A DNA stretch of 64,000 nt from ECT2AJA-044 sp965262845 (GCA_965262845.1 CBDHFX010000002.1:1302001-1366000), one strand, 5' to 3'; counted from the stretch's first letter, positions 28,099-37,257 are shown. The notes: generated by a model not told the origin, from the sequence alone. A program made the numbers and translations.

Positions 28099-28362
28099 CT
28101 ACAAACATAGGGCGGGGGTTGGTTGCTCCGACATCGAAATGGCTAAGGAAGAAATACAAAATGTTCTCCACTTTGGATAAATTTTTACAGCCCTGCCTCT
28201 TATCGGGGCCGGGCCCGTGACAAAAGGTTGTAACGCCGGCGCAGCATACGCATCTTTTGGCAAATGGCCAAATGCTGCCACGCGGTTGTATTGGGGGAAC
28301 ACCTGTGCGGTGGTGGTGGTGGAAAGCAGCAGGCCAGGGGCTGCGATCGTGCGGACCGGCAA
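28099..28362 (-). pseudogene. Duplicated leader remnant (copy 2)
   Basis: Nearly identical to 26449-26733 (VRTIAAPGLLLSTTTTAQ and the following upstream DNA), but the first codons of the leader (MTKTILSG) are lost where the sequence changes at about 28362. Decayed. Confidence 0.6.
28102..28109 (-). promoter_or_regulatory. -7 box upstream of lipoprotein C
   Basis: TATGTTTG on the minus strand, the copy of the box at 26452-26459, about 20 bp before the ATG at 28081. Confidence 0.5.
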
Positions 28363-28410
28363 ATAGCTTAGGCCCTGAAATTTATTTTGGATCAGGTACG
28401 TCGCAAAATG

Positions 28411-28440
28411 AAAAAGCCTACGCTCAACGCATAGGCCTTT
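28411..28440 (-). terminator. Rho-independent terminator after the peroxiredoxin gene
   Basis: On the minus strand GCCTATGC, loop GTTGA, GCGTAGGC (one G-T pair), then TTTTT. It lies 20 bp downstream of the peroxiredoxin stop. Confidence 0.85.
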
Positions 28441-28458
28441 AACCCGTTTCGGTATGGC

Positions 28459-29091
28459 TCAGTGAGTAGCCAGGTAATCGGCCACTCCGTCGTGGGAAGC
28501 CTTCATACCCTCTTCGCCTTCGCTCCAGTTCGCCGGGCAAACCTCCCCTTTCTCCTCAAAAAACTGAAGGGCGTCCACCATGCGCATGGCTTCATCCACG
28601 CTGCGCCCCAATGGCAAATTGTTGACCAGTTGGTGCTGCACAATTCCCTCCCTGTCGATCAGGAAAAGTCCCCGGTACGCGATCATTTCATTATCTGCTT
28701 CCAGTTCGTTTTTGTCGTTGCAGAAGTATTCACCGGTTAACACGTCATAGTTACTGGAAATGGTTTTGTTGGTGTCGGCAACGATCGGGTAGGTAACTCC
28801 CTGGATCCCTCCCCGATCCCTACTCACCTGCAACCAGCCCCAGTGCGATTGCTCGGTATCGGTGGAAACGGCCACGATCTCCACTCCCTTCGCCCGGAAA
28901 TCAGCCAGACGCACCTGGAAAGCGTGCAGCTCGGTTGGACAGACGAAGGTGAAATCCTTCGGATAGAAGAACATGATCACATAATTCCTGCCGAGAAACT
29001 GATCCAGCGAGAAGTCCCCTACGATCTCCTTTCCGTTAATAACGGCAGCCGCCTTGAATGAAGGAGCTTTTCTTCCTACTAAAACGCCCAT
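28459..29091 (-). CDS. 2-Cys peroxiredoxin (AhpC/Prx1 type)
   Basis: 210-residue thiol peroxidase reducing H2O2 and organic peroxides in the cytoplasm. Peroxidatic Cys51 lies in FTFVCPTE and resolving Cys185 in GEVCPANW. The C-terminal tail is extended past the resolving Cys, as in typical 2-Cys enzymes. Length is normal. It has a promoter-like TAATTTTG box at 29134-29141 and its own terminator, so it is likely monocistronic. Confidence 0.96.
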   Translation of the reverse strand: MGVLVGRKAPSFKAAAVINGKEIVGDFSLDQFLGRNYVIMFFYPKDFTFVCPTELHAFQVRLADFRAKGVEIVAVSTDTEQSHWGWLQVSRDRGGIQGVTYPIVADTNKTISSNYDVLTGEYFCNDKNELEADNEMIAYRGLFLIDREGIVQHQLVNNLPLGRSVDEAMRMVDALQFFEEKGEVCPANWSEGEEGMKASHDGVADYLATH

Positions 29092-29133
29092 TTTTATCTG
29101 TTTTTAAAAAATTATACTTCGTGTTTCAGCCTC

Positions 29134-29141
29134 CAAAATTA
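29134..29141 (-). promoter_or_regulatory. -7 box upstream of the peroxiredoxin gene
   Basis: TAATTTTG on the minus strand is an exact TAnnTTTG box. The start site would be near 29127, with a leader of about 36 bases. No obvious TTG at the -33 position. Confidence 0.5.
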
Positions 29142-29213
29142 AAAAACTCATCGGGCGGGAGCGGATCCGGGCCATCAAATTTTTGGCAAACCGTGTTTAT
29201 GCCCTGTAAACAG

Positions 29214-29924
29214 CTAAAAAACGACGGCTGCCCATCCGGCCGCGAGGCCGGTTCCTACAGAAAGCAACTTAACGGCATTGAAACGGTGTGATTCGGCCGA
29301 TTCGTACAGAATGGTTGTGGCAATGTGGAGGAAGATCCCCAGCACGAGCGCACGAATTTCAGGAAGAACGGAGCCTAACGGCTCAATGAACGCCGCAAGG
29401 TGCGCACCGATCGGGGTCATAAGGGCAAACAGGGTCATGAGGATCGCGATCGTAAGCGGCCTGATCCTGTTGATGCGCAGAAACTGGAAAAGAATGAGCG
29501 CCACCGGGATCTTATGTGCAATGATGCCCCAAACCAGGCTGTGTGGCTGCTCCCCGGCCGGATCCACGGGATGGGGCGTTTCAACTAACGGAATGCCCTC
29601 GAACAACGCATGCAGAAAAAGCCCTGCAATGAGCAAATACGGTACCCGGCCGTGTTCGTAATCGTACAAATGAACGTGTCCGTGTTCCAGGCCTTTCGAA
29701 AAAAAATCGAGCACGATCTGCAGGAAAAATCCGGCCAGTATCCAGAAGCCAGCCTGTGTGCCCATTTGTACGAAGCTCTCCGGGATCAGTTCAAGGAAGC
29801 TGATCGAAAGCAGGAATCCGCCACTAAACGCTGTAAAATGCCTGATGCCCCTTCCTTCGGCCGAAAAAAGAAAGGCACCCGCAACACCCAACGCCACTGC
29901 CAGCAAAAGAAGTGCTATGTTCAT
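29214..29924 (-). CDS. ZIP-family metal transporter
   Basis: 236-residue membrane protein importing Zn2+ or a similar divalent metal. About eight hydrophobic segments; HALFEGIPL and HSLVWGIIAHKIPVAL carry the conserved His/Glu residues of the transport path, and a His-rich loop (EHGHVHLYDYEHG) lies between segments 3 and 4. It overlaps the upstream methyltransferase by 4 bp, so the two are co-translated. Its C-terminus GTGLAAGWAA is encoded by a hairpin repeat copy. Confidence 0.88.
   Translation of the reverse strand: MNIALLLLAVALGVAGAFLFSAEGRGIRHFTAFSGGFLLSISFLELIPESFVQMGTQAGFWILAGFFLQIVLDFFSKGLEHGHVHLYDYEHGRVPYLLIAGLFLHALFEGIPLVETPHPVDPAGEQPHSLVWGIIAHKIPVALILFQFLRINRIRPLTIAILMTLFALMTPIGAHLAAFIEPLGSVLPEIRALVLGIFLHIATTILYESAESHRFNAVKLLSVGTGLAAGWAAVVF
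29236..29251 (+). repeat. Hairpin repeat copy 5
   Basis: CCATCCGGCC left side; stem CCGGCC, loop GCGA, GGCCGG. Encodes GLAAG at the C-terminus of the ZIP transporter. Confidence 0.78.
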
Positions 29925-30649
29925 GATACCTGCTTTTTTGCGATGAGTATCAAACGGTCCGATCCGAGCGCGTGGAAAGCCCCCAGTTCATAATCTCCAA
30001 AGGTATCGGCGATCTGCAATCCAGCCTCTTCAAAAAACTCCCTGAAATCGACCAGTGTCAGCGCCTGCACCTGCTCGTGGTATTGGTGCCGCTGACCGTC
30101 CGCTTCAAAGGAAATATGCTTCACAAAGGCCTCATCCCTAAATTCCCGCTCAATGTTGAAGGCAATCCCGTCCACCGTTTTCACCTCACGGTGGACCAGG
30201 GTCCTTTGGGCTTTTTTGCTGTTCAGGAAATCCACCACGATACAGCCGCCCGGATGCAGGGCATCGGACAAATGCCCGATGCTGATCCGGTTTTCCTGTT
30301 TCGTTTTAAAATAGCCAAAACTGGTGAACATGTTCAGGATCACATCGTACCTGTATCTGAGCGGATCCCTCATATCGCGGACAAAAAACCGCAAACGCTC
30401 ATTCTCAAATTGTTTGGCACAGGCAATATTTTGTTCAGACAGATCAATGCCGGTGACATTAAAACCCTGCCGGTTCATGTAAATGGCATGACGACCCTTG
30501 CCGCAGGCTACATCAAGCATGCGCATGTCACCCGATACCTGCAGATACCCGAGCAGGCGGTCAATAAACAATTGTGCCTCCCTGTCATTGCGATCCTGGT
30601 ACAGCAAGTGGTAGTAAGGAGTATCGAACCAGGATTCAAACCATTCCAT
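29921..30649 (-). CDS. Class I SAM-dependent methyltransferase
   Basis: 242 residues. Motif I is MLDVACGKGRHAIYM (about 40-54), followed by the acidic end of strand 2 (VTGIDLS) and motif-IV-like VILNMFTSFGYF. This is the small-molecule methyltransferase type; the substrate is unknown. It overlaps both neighbours (14 bp with the symporter gene upstream, 4 bp with the ZIP gene), so the three form an operon. No regulatory site is visible between them. Confidence 0.8.
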   Translation of the reverse strand: MEWFESWFDTPYYHLLYQDRNDREAQLFIDRLLGYLQVSGDMRMLDVACGKGRHAIYMNRQGFNVTGIDLSEQNIACAKQFENERLRFFVRDMRDPLRYRYDVILNMFTSFGYFKTKQENRISIGHLSDALHPGGCIVVDFLNSKKAQRTLVHREVKTVDGIAFNIEREFRDEAFVKHISFEADGQRHQYHEQVQALTLVDFREFFEEAGLQIADTFGDYELGAFHALGSDRLILIAKKQVS

Positions 30650-32387
30650 TTATTTGCTGTAAAACTGTTGTTTTTTTCATTGCGAAGCGCATCACCATAA
30701 ATCCGGCCACCGCTGCACCCCAATAGATCAGCGAATCATTTAAGCCGAACAACAACCATTTTCCGGTGCCGAAAAGCACGGAATAGGCTAACACCACGGC
30801 TCCGATCCATGCCAAAAAAAGATAGGCCATGCTGGGTGTTCCCGAACCCTTTGCCTGCTGAGGCCACCATCCTCCCGGGCGCACCCGATCCACAAAGGCC
30901 TGCAAATGTTCCGGACAGTCGGGCCGTGTCAGGAAGGTTACGAGCAGCCAGGCCAGGGTGGTGATCCCAACCGTAAAGAAAAACGAGTTCGGAAAGGTCC
31001 GGTCCAAAGCGAAATGAGCCACCGAATAAGCCACGACCGGCATCACCGTTGCACTGATCTCGCTCCACGCATTGATCCGCCACCAATACCAGCGCAGGAT
31101 CAGCACCCCGCCCAGCCCGGCCCCGCACTCGATCAGGAAGCTCCATACACCGCTAATACTGTTCATTTGGGTGGTTGCATACAGGGCAATGGCCATGAGC
31201 ACCAGCGTTGTTATGCGGCTCACCCTCACCAGCTCCTTTTCTTCGGCCTGCGGCCTGATGAACCTCTTGTACCCATCATTCACCAAATAGCCCGCTCCCC
31301 AGTTCAACTGCGTGCTGATGGTACTCATATAAGCCGCGAGGAAGGCCACCAGTAGCAATCCCCGCCACCCGCCGGGGAGGTAGTCGCGCATGGCCATTAC
31401 ATACCCCAGTTTCAGATCTCCGTCGCTGAGTTCCGGATACAGTACCAATGCAGCAAGCCCAACCAGGATCCATGGCCAGGGGCGCAGGCAATAATGGGCG
31501 ATCTGAAAGAACAGGGTGGCATAGAGGGCCTCTTCTTCCTTTCTGACGCTCATCATGCGCTGGGCAGCATATCCGCCACCGCCGGGCTCCATACCCGGAT
31601 ACCAACTGGCCCACCACTGCATACCGGCGTAGGCGAAAAAGGCACCCACAGAGATGCCAAGCGCGCTGGCGGTGTTCATCGCGCCGTTAAGGCGGGGAAA
31701 AAAATCAAGGCTCCAGTCAGGAACCTTTTCGGTAAGTCCGCTCAATCCGCCGATCCCGGGGGAATTCAGTACGAGGACGGCCAAAACAACCGTTCCGGTC
31801 ATGGCGATCACGAACTGGAATGCATCGGTGACAGCCACGCCCCAAAGTCCGCTGAGCGAACTGTAGATCGCGGCAATGAGCATGGCTCCGGCCGTGCAGA
31901 GCAAGGCAGAGGATCCGCTAAGGCCGAAGAAGATCTGGAGAAGGGACATCAGGGCCAGATTGACCCAGCCGATAACGAGGACATTCATAAAAAGACCGAG
32001 ATAGACAGCTTTGGATCCGCGAAGGAAAGCGGCCGCCTTTCCGGAATAGCGCAGCTCAATGAATTCGACTTCGGTGAGGATATGGGCACGGCGCCAGAGG
32101 CGGGCAAAAAAAAAGGTCGTAAGCATGCCGCCCATCAGGTAGCTCCACCAGAGCCAGTTTCCGCTGATCCCGTGCTGGCCCACGAGTTCGCTAACGGCCA
32201 GGGGGGTGTCAGCTGCAAAGGTGGTGGCCACCATGGAAAGTCCGGCCAGGTACCAGGGAAATTGCCGACCGCCGAGAAAGAACTCCGTCATATTCTTTCC
32301 GGCACGTTTGCGGAAGTAGAGCCCGACCCCTGTCGAAACAGTAAAAAATACGATCAGCAGGATCCAGTCGGGGATCGTTAAAATCAT
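30636..32387 (-). CDS. Sodium:solute symporter (SSS family)
   Basis: 583 residues from the ATG at 32387; an upstream ATG at 32405 would lie on top of the -7 box, so I chose the inner start. It has 13-14 membrane segments with SSS motifs: the TM1-2 region FFLGGRQFPWYLAGLSMVAT and the loop ADTPLAV. Such proteins couple Na+ to uptake of amino acids, sugars or organic acids; the substrate is unknown. First gene of the operon with the methyltransferase and ZIP transporter, divergent from the RlmL-like gene. Confidence 0.88.
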   Translation of the reverse strand: MILTIPDWILLIVFFTVSTGVGLYFRKRAGKNMTEFFLGGRQFPWYLAGLSMVATTFAADTPLAVSELVGQHGISGNWLWWSYLMGGMLTTFFFARLWRRAHILTEVEFIELRYSGKAAAFLRGSKAVYLGLFMNVLVIGWVNLALMSLLQIFFGLSGSSALLCTAGAMLIAAIYSSLSGLWGVAVTDAFQFVIAMTGTVVLAVLVLNSPGIGGLSGLTEKVPDWSLDFFPRLNGAMNTASALGISVGAFFAYAGMQWWASWYPGMEPGGGGYAAQRMMSVRKEEEALYATLFFQIAHYCLRPWPWILVGLAALVLYPELSDGDLKLGYVMAMRDYLPGGWRGLLLVAFLAAYMSTISTQLNWGAGYLVNDGYKRFIRPQAEEKELVRVSRITTLVLMAIALYATTQMNSISGVWSFLIECGAGLGGVLILRWYWWRINAWSEISATVMPVVAYSVAHFALDRTFPNSFFFTVGITTLAWLLVTFLTRPDCPEHLQAFVDRVRPGGWWPQQAKGSGTPSMAYLFLAWIGAVVLAYSVLFGTGKWLLFGLNDSLIYWGAAVAGFMVMRFAMKKTTVLQQINGMV

Positions 32388-32392
32388 GACCT

Positions 32393-32418
32393 CAAAGCTA
32401 TACATTTACCTACATTTG
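32393..32418. promoter_or_regulatory. Divergent promoter boxes between the symporter and RlmL-like genes
   Basis: Minus strand: TAGCTTTG (32400-32393), six bp before the ATG at 32387. Plus strand: TACATTTG (32411-32418), five bp before the ATG at 32423. Both are exact TAnnTTTG boxes, so both transcripts would have little or no leader. Confidence 0.6.
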
Positions 32419-32422
32419 GCCG

Positions 32423-33586
32423 ATGCTGCCGCAAAACAATGAATTGAGGGAGATGGTGGCCACCACCATGCAGGGCCTGGAGCAGATCCTCGCCCTTGAG
32501 CTGCTGCGCCTGGGAGCCCAGAAGATCGAGCCCCTGAAGCGGGCGGTGAAGTTCCACGGCGACCTCGGGTTTATCTGCAAGGCCAATCGCTGTTTGCGAA
32601 CGGCCCTTCGGATCCTGGTGCCTGTGCACCAGTTTCAGGCTGCAGATGAAGCGGCCCTCTACGAGGGTATTAAAGCCTTACCCTGGTCTGACTGGATCGG
32701 GCTGGATCAGACCCTCATGGTGCGCACCATCCTGGTAAAGGCACCTGTGACACACTCCCATTTCGTAGCGCTCAGGGTCAAGGACGCCATCGTTGACCGG
32801 ATCCAGGCCGATAAGGGCCGCCGACCTTCAGTGGATACGCGCAAGCCCGATTGGAACATTCATGTTCTATGGAGCCGGGACCGCGTGCAGGTTTCGCTCG
32901 ATAGTTCCGGTGATCCCCTCCATAAACGCGGATACAGGGTCCATCGGGGTCAGGCACCATTGAATGAGGTGCTCGCGGCCGGAATGATCCTGATGACACA
33001 CTGGGACGGAAAAGGGGATCTTATTGACCCGTTCTGCGGATCCGGAACCCTGCTGACCGAAGCGGCACTGATCGCCAGGAATATTCCCGCCAACGTGTTC
33101 CGGTCCCGCTACAGCTATCAAAACTGGCCCGTGTTCGAAGAGGAATTGCAGAACAGGATCTGGGAAGGAGCCATGAACCGGATCCGCGATTTCGGGTACA
33201 CCATCCACGGTTCCGACCACAATGGGCGGTCCATTCACGAAGCCCGGAAAAACCTGGAACAGGCACTGCTCAATGACTACGTCAGGCTCAGCACCTGCGA
33301 CTTCCGCAAGGTCAAAAAAACGGCACCCTTCGGCTTCATCATCACCAATCCGCCGTACAACAAGCGCATTTCTGCGCACACCGAAGCACTTTACAGCAGT
33401 ATCGGAACCTGGCTAAAGCATGAATTCTCCGGCTGGAATGCCTTCGTTCTGGCTCCGAACGGAGAACCCCCGGCCAGCAAATACATCGGCCTGCATCCGG
33501 GCCGCCGTGTGTCCATGATGAATGGCGCCATTGACTGCCACTACCTGGAGTTCAAGCTCTTCAGGGGCAAGAAAAAAGAACAATGA
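32423..33586 (+). CDS. THUMP-domain RNA methyltransferase (RlmL/TrmN family)
   Basis: 387 residues. An N-terminal ferredoxin-like/THUMP region (about 1-155; TMQGLEQILALELLRLG) precedes a Rossmann methyltransferase with DPFCGSGTLLTEAALIARN (motif I) and TNPPYNKR (motif IV, NPPY), which marks N-methylation of a nucleobase amino group. Best match is the N-terminal half of RlmL (23S rRNA m2G2445); a tRNA guanine enzyme is the alternative. It overlaps priA by 4 bp. Confidence 0.87.
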   Translation: MLPQNNELREMVATTMQGLEQILALELLRLGAQKIEPLKRAVKFHGDLGFICKANRCLRTALRILVPVHQFQAADEAALYEGIKALPWSDWIGLDQTLMVRTILVKAPVTHSHFVALRVKDAIVDRIQADKGRRPSVDTRKPDWNIHVLWSRDRVQVSLDSSGDPLHKRGYRVHRGQAPLNEVLAAGMILMTHWDGKGDLIDPFCGSGTLLTEAALIARNIPANVFRSRYSYQNWPVFEEELQNRIWEGAMNRIRDFGYTIHGSDHNGRSIHEARKNLEQALLNDYVRLSTCDFRKVKKTAPFGFIITNPPYNKRISAHTEALYSSIGTWLKHEFSGWNAFVLAPNGEPPASKYIGLHPGRRVSMMNGAIDCHYLEFKLFRGKKKEQ

Positions 33587-36036
33587 GCCAGTTTGCCGAC
33601 ATCATTGTGCCTTTGCCATTGCCACGGCTCTTTACCTATGCCATTCCGGAAGGTGCCGGCCTCACGGCCGGAAAAAGAGTGCTGGTCCCCCTGGGCCGGC
33701 GAAAGATCTATACCGGGGTTGTGGCGCAGGTACACAGCGAAGTACCTGTGGACTACAAGGCCAGGGAGATCATCGGAGTGCTTGATCCGACCGCCCTGAT
33801 CGGCGAAAAACAGCTCGACTTCTGGATGTGGATAGCCGATTACTACGTCTGCTCGGTCGGAGAAGTCATGGCCGCTGCCTTGCCGGCCGGACTCAAACTG
33901 GAGAGCGAAACACGTGTCAGGTGGACTTCCGGTGAAGCCATTGATCCGGAAGAGCTCACAGACCATCAGTTCCTGGTCGCCCAGGCCCTCGAACGGCAGG
34001 ATGAACTGAGCCTGGCCGAGATCGCCGAGATTATCGGTCAGGTAACCGTTCATTCACTGATCGGGAGTATGATGGATCGCGGCTGGATCGAAGTGGTGGA
34101 ACGGGTGGAAGAGCGGTACAGATCCAAAACGAAGATCCTCTGGCGCCTGGCTTTTTCGCCCGGGAATGACGACCTGCTCAAACAGGCGTTTCAGGCCGTG
34201 GCACAGGCTCCAAAACAACGAACGGCTTTGTTCCATATGCTTGATGACGCCCGTGCCCTGCACCCCGGAAGAACGGCCAATGAATGGCAGAAGTCTTTTG
34301 GACTCAGCCGGGCCATACTAAACGGACTACGGGCCAAGGGAATCGCCCAAAGCTATGAACACGAGATCACGCGTCTTTCCTTCGGGGCCGAGGGAAAAGA
34401 GCGATCCAGGGAGCTCAATACCGAACAGCAAAAGGCTCTGGAAGCTATCCGGAAGGGCTTGTCCGGACATCAGGTCCAGCTCCTTCATGGTGTAACGGGA
34501 AGTGGAAAAACCGAACTCTATATCCATTTGATCAGGGAGGCACTGGAACAGGGAGAGCAGGTGCTGTACCTACTGCCTGAGATCGCGCTCACCACGCAGA
34601 TCATTCAGCGCCTGAAGAAATATTTCGGCGATCAGGTTGGCGTGTTCCACAGCCATTACAGTCAGAACGAGCGAACCGAAGTATGGCAGGCGGTGGTGCG
34701 TTTTCCGGACAGGAACAGCTACCCCATCGTGCTCGGCGCCCGGTCAGCGGTTTTTCTGCCATTTCAGAAGCTGGGCCTGGTCATTGTGGACGAGGAACAC
34801 GAATCGGGCTTCAAGCAATTTGATCCGGCCCCGCGCTACCATGGTCGCGATGCAGCAGTATATCTGGCGCGCCTTCACGGCGCGAAATGCCTTCTGGGGT
34901 CCGCCACACCAAGCCTGGAGAGTTTCCACAACGCCCGCACCGGCAAGTACGGATATGTTCCCCTGCAGGAACGCTTTGGCAACCTTCCGTTGCCGGAGAT
35001 CCACTTTATTGATCTGGGGCTCGAAAAACGCCTGCCGGGTCAGCCCCTGATCCTCTCTGAAGTGATGAAGAAAAAAATAGCGAACACCTTAAGCGAGGAA
35101 GGACAGGTGATCCTCTTTCAGAACCGCAGGGGCTTTGCCCCGATCGTTGAATGTCAGAGGTGCGGGTGGGCACCTCAGTGCCAGAATTGCGACGTGAGCC
35201 TGACCTATCACAAGCATATTCACACCCTGAAATGCCACTACTGCGGCTCCAGCCAGCAATTTCCAAAGAAATGCGGTACATGCGGACACACAGAGCTGCG
35301 AACCAGGAATTTTGGTACGGAACGGATCGAAGAGGAACTAAGGCTCCGTTTTCCATCCGCCCGTGTAGGGCGGATGGATTGGGATACAACACGCCGAAAA
35401 TATGCCTATCAGGACATTATTGACCGGTTTGCGCGGCAGGAGATCAATATTCTGGTGGGGACGCAAATGCTGACAAAGGGGCTGGATTTCGATCATGTGC
35501 GCATGGTGGGCATACTGGCAGCGGATACCATGATGCAGTATCCGGATTTCCGGGCATTTGAGCGCGCTTTTCAACTGATGGTCCAGGTAGCCGGTCGTGC
35601 CGGCAGAAAAAAGGAGCGCGGCCAGGTGTACATCCAATCGTATAAGCCCAAACATCCATTGTTGCTTGATGTGCAGCGTTCCGACTACGGGCATCGGGCC
35701 GAAGAGGAATTGAAAAAGCGGAAAAATTTTCACTATCCGCCGTATTACCGGCTGATCCGGCTGAATGTGCGGCATCGGAAAATAGATCTCGTGAACAGGG
35801 CTTCCGAAGCCCTGGCCCGGCCCCTGCGTAAGCGATTTCCCAGGGAGGTGCTGGGGCCTGAGTTTCCGGCCATCGCACGGGTGCGCAATCAGTACCACAA
35901 GAACATCCTGTTGAAACTGGCCACGGGAGAAAGCCTGCAAATGGCCAAGGAGCTCATACGCCAGCTGATCGAACAGTTAAAGGACCACGGAGACTTTAAA
36001 GGGGTGCGGATCGTGGCAGATGTGGATCCGCAGTAA
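33583..36036 (+). CDS. priA: Primosomal protein N' (replication restart helicase PriA)
   Basis: 817-residue superfamily 2 helicase that reloads the replisome at stalled forks. The N-terminal 3'-DNA-binding domain (about 1-110) begins ADIIVPLPLPRLFTYAIP. Walker A is GVTGSGKTE (about 303-311) and Walker B VDEEHE. The zinc-binding segment has paired cysteines (CQRCGW, CQNC, CHYCG, CGTCGH). Complete. Two hairpin repeat copies lie in the gene, one encoding GAGLTAG in the DNA-binding domain and one with an 11-bp stem after the zinc segment. Confidence 0.96.
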   Translation: MSQFADIIVPLPLPRLFTYAIPEGAGLTAGKRVLVPLGRRKIYTGVVAQVHSEVPVDYKAREIIGVLDPTALIGEKQLDFWMWIADYYVCSVGEVMAAALPAGLKLESETRVRWTSGEAIDPEELTDHQFLVAQALERQDELSLAEIAEIIGQVTVHSLIGSMMDRGWIEVVERVEERYRSKTKILWRLAFSPGNDDLLKQAFQAVAQAPKQRTALFHMLDDARALHPGRTANEWQKSFGLSRAILNGLRAKGIAQSYEHEITRLSFGAEGKERSRELNTEQQKALEAIRKGLSGHQVQLLHGVTGSGKTELYIHLIREALEQGEQVLYLLPEIALTTQIIQRLKKYFGDQVGVFHSHYSQNERTEVWQAVVRFPDRNSYPIVLGARSAVFLPFQKLGLVIVDEEHESGFKQFDPAPRYHGRDAAVYLARLHGAKCLLGSATPSLESFHNARTGKYGYVPLQERFGNLPLPEIHFIDLGLEKRLPGQPLILSEVMKKKIANTLSEEGQVILFQNRRGFAPIVECQRCGWAPQCQNCDVSLTYHKHIHTLKCHYCGSSQQFPKKCGTCGHTELRTRNFGTERIEEELRLRFPSARVGRMDWDTTRRKYAYQDIIDRFARQEINILVGTQMLTKGLDFDHVRMVGILAADTMMQYPDFRAFERAFQLMVQVAGRAGRKKERGQVYIQSYKPKHPLLLDVQRSDYGHRAEEELKKRKNFHYPPYYRLIRLNVRHRKIDLVNRASEALARPLRKRFPREVLGPEFPAIARVRNQYHKNILLKLATGESLQMAKELIRQLIEQLKDHGDFKGVRIVADVDPQ
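33656..33671 (-). repeat. Hairpin repeat copy 6
   Basis: CCGGCC-TCAC-GGCCGG, six-bp stem; loop GTGA on the minus strand. Encodes GLTAG in PriA. Confidence 0.78.
35352..35378 (+). repeat. Hairpin repeat copy 7 (11-bp stem)
   Basis: The strongest hairpin of the set: TCCATCCGCCC, loop GTGTA, then the exact complement through 35378. Encodes SARVGRMD in PriA, so it is not a terminator. Confidence 0.8.
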
Positions 36037-36069
36037 GCTCACCTGTTTTTGCTCAGGCCCTTGCCCGGG

Positions 36070-37257
36070 CTAGCCCGTTAGCTCGTCCAGGCACTCGCGA
36101 ATGACCCTGCAGGCCCGGTTGATCTGCTCGTCCGTAATGACCAGCGGCGGGGTGATCCGCAGTGCATTGCCCCTGAACAGCAGCCAAAACAGGATCAGGC
36201 CTTTCTCCATGGCCCGTTTCACGACCTCCTGCGCCAGTTCTGCACTCTCCAGATGCGCAGCCAGCATCAGTCCCTTTCCGGTCACGGCCTTCACGGCCGG
36301 ATGAGCAAGTCCCGCCCGAAAACGAGCTTCCTTTCCGGCAATGGTATCCGTCACCTTTGTTGCGTGCAACAGCTTTAGGTGAGCCAGTGCGGCGGCAGCT
36401 GAAACCGGATGCCCGCCAAACGTGGTAATGTGCCCCAGCATCGGATTGCGACGCAGTACAGCCATTATTTCGTTCGAACTGATGAATGCCCCGATCGGCA
36501 TTCCTCCACCCAGGGCTTTTCCGACCACCAGAATATCCGGAACGACCTCGAAATGCCCGAATCCGAAGAACTTCCCGGTCCGACCGAAGCCCGACTGGAT
36601 CTCGTCCAGGATCAATAGGGCACCGGTTTCATTGCACCGTTCACGAACATGCTTCAGATAATCGTTTTTGGGCAGCACAAAGCCATTTGCCCCCTGGATC
36701 GTCTCCAAAATAACGGCCGCCGTATGTTCATTGATCAGCTCCAGATCTTCCTCCCGGTTGAATTCCAGAAACCGTACTCCGGGTAACAGGGGCCGCATGG
36801 AACGGGTCCAGTCGTGATTTCCCGTCACGCTCAGGGCACCGTGTGTAGCTCCGTGGTACGCTCCCTGGGCTGCAACAATTCCCGTTCGGCGCGTAAATCG
36901 TTTGGCCAGTTTGAGTGCTCCCTCAATGGCCTCCGCACCGGAGTTGACCAGGTAGGTTGATCTGAGGGGGGCAGGAAGCAGGGAGGCCAGTTTCCTTGCA
37001 AGTTCCAGTGGCCTGTCCTGAATGTACTCTCCATAGACCATCACGTGCAGGTACTGATCTATCTGCTCCCTGATGGCCCTGTTGATGGCCACGTGCGCAT
37101 GTCCCATATTACAAACAGATACCCCGGCCACCAGGTCAAGGTATTGCTTTCCGTCGCGATCGTAGAGGTAGCATCCTTTGGCGTATGCTACTTCAAGGGC
37201 CGGCGCGTAGTCTGTCGTTTGCGCCTGATAGGTAAGAAAATCATCTTTCCGGCTCAT
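36070..37257 (-). CDS. Class III PLP-dependent aminotransferase
   Basis: 395-residue pyridoxal-phosphate enzyme of the acetylornithine/ornithine/4-aminobutyrate transaminase group. The cofactor Lys lies in VVGKALGGGMP, the preceding acidic residue in LILDEIQSGFGRTG, and the phosphate-binding turn in VNSGAEAIEGALKLA. Length is normal. No arg or gab genes are nearby, so the exact amino donor stays open. A hairpin repeat copy encodes part of HPAVKAV. Confidence 0.87.
   Translation of the reverse strand: MSRKDDFLTYQAQTTDYAPALEVAYAKGCYLYDRDGKQYLDLVAGVSVCNMGHAHVAINRAIREQIDQYLHVMVYGEYIQDRPLELARKLASLLPAPLRSTYLVNSGAEAIEGALKLAKRFTRRTGIVAAQGAYHGATHGALSVTGNHDWTRSMRPLLPGVRFLEFNREEDLELINEHTAAVILETIQGANGFVLPKNDYLKHVRERCNETGALLILDEIQSGFGRTGKFFGFGHFEVVPDILVVGKALGGGMPIGAFISSNEIMAVLRRNPMLGHITTFGGHPVSAAAALAHLKLLHATKVTDTIAGKEARFRAGLAHPAVKAVTGKGLMLAAHLESAELAQEVVKRAMEKGLILFWLLFRGNALRITPPLVITDEQINRACRVIRECLDELTG
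36285..36299 (-). repeat. Hairpin repeat copy 8
   Basis: CGGCC-TTCAC-GGCCG; on the minus strand CATCCGGCC with a five-base loop GTGAA. Lies inside the aminotransferase gene. Confidence 0.65.

Noticed and set aside
35352..35378. Strong hairpin as a transcription terminator
   Set aside because: It is in the middle of priA, lacks a T run and belongs to the dispersed hairpin family.
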